This document shows, one piece after another, positions 6,235 through 6,247 of a stretch of DNA of 6,247 nucleotides. This DNA comes from Dehalococcoidia bacterium. GTDB lineage: Bacteria > Chloroflexota > Dehalococcoidia > JAENJB01. Position numbers and translations under genes: made by a program. The DNA lies in the NCBI GenBank assembly GCA_030690705.1, contig JAUYGE010000202.1, forward strand, positions 1 to 6,247. The letters are read 5' to 3'. Every line of letters starts with the position of its first letter. The first letter of the stretch is position 1. A model generated the notes under the pieces. That model had not been told where the DNA came from and made no database searches. It saw only the letters and a program-made list of their open reading frames with translations.

Positions 6235-6247
6235 TCCTTGAAAAGGA
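6235..6247. repeat. Hairpin cut by the right edge
   Basis: TCCTT (6235-6239) and AAGGA (6243-6247) pair around GAA, and the window ends inside the right arm. The left side continues outward as CCCCCTCTCTCC (6226-6237), so a much longer stem would form if the sequence beyond the edge is GAGAGGGGG-like. That extension is inferred, not seen. Confidence 0.4.

Noticed and set aside
1..6247. CRISPR array, tRNA or rRNA genes, transposase or phage genes, toxin-antitoxin pairs
   Set aside because: I looked for regular spaced repeats, tRNA-like arms and mobile or defence genes and found none; nearly all of the window is filled by housekeeping genes.

Overview
The window looks like an ordinary housekeeping stretch of a bacterial chromosome with fairly high GC content. 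The gene set and order (GuaB3-type IMP dehydrogenase, RsmI, a Cys-rich mini-protein, MetRS, a long-chain polyprenyl diphosphate synthase, MoaE) and the style of the small palindromic repeats suggest a member of Chloroflexota, probably Dehalococcoidia or an uncultured relative. That placement is inference from remembered protein patterns, not from a search.

Layout. Positions 2-508 (+) hold the C-terminal part of an unrecognised alpha/beta protein that enters from the left edge. It converges on guaB3 (519-1664, -). A 242-bp divergent region (1665-1906) follows. It carries a near-consensus sigma70 promoter for guaB3, an 84-bp palindromic MITE-like repeat (1744-1827) and a probable promoter for the rightward genes. 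Next comes a four-gene rightward cluster: rsmI (1907-2731), a 66-residue Cys-rich zinc-ribbon-like protein (2744-2944), metG (2991-4658) and an ispB-like polyprenyl synthase (4655-5671). The spacings are 12 nt, 46 nt and a 4-nt ATGA overlap. moaE (5682-6092, -) converges on the cluster. The last 155 bp (6093-6247) are non-coding and hold at least three hairpins, the last cut by the window edge.

How the genes work together. The rightward cluster joins translation (16S rRNA C1402 ribose methylation, Met-tRNA charging) to isoprenoid chain synthesis for a quinone tail or lipid carrier. The flanking leftward genes serve guanine nucleotide synthesis and molybdopterin synthesis. I see no defence, mobile-gene, secondary-metabolite or other novel system. 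The points worth a second look are the two repeat areas, the putative leaderless start of rsmI, the conserved-looking Cys-rich mini-protein and the hairpin over the ispB translation start.
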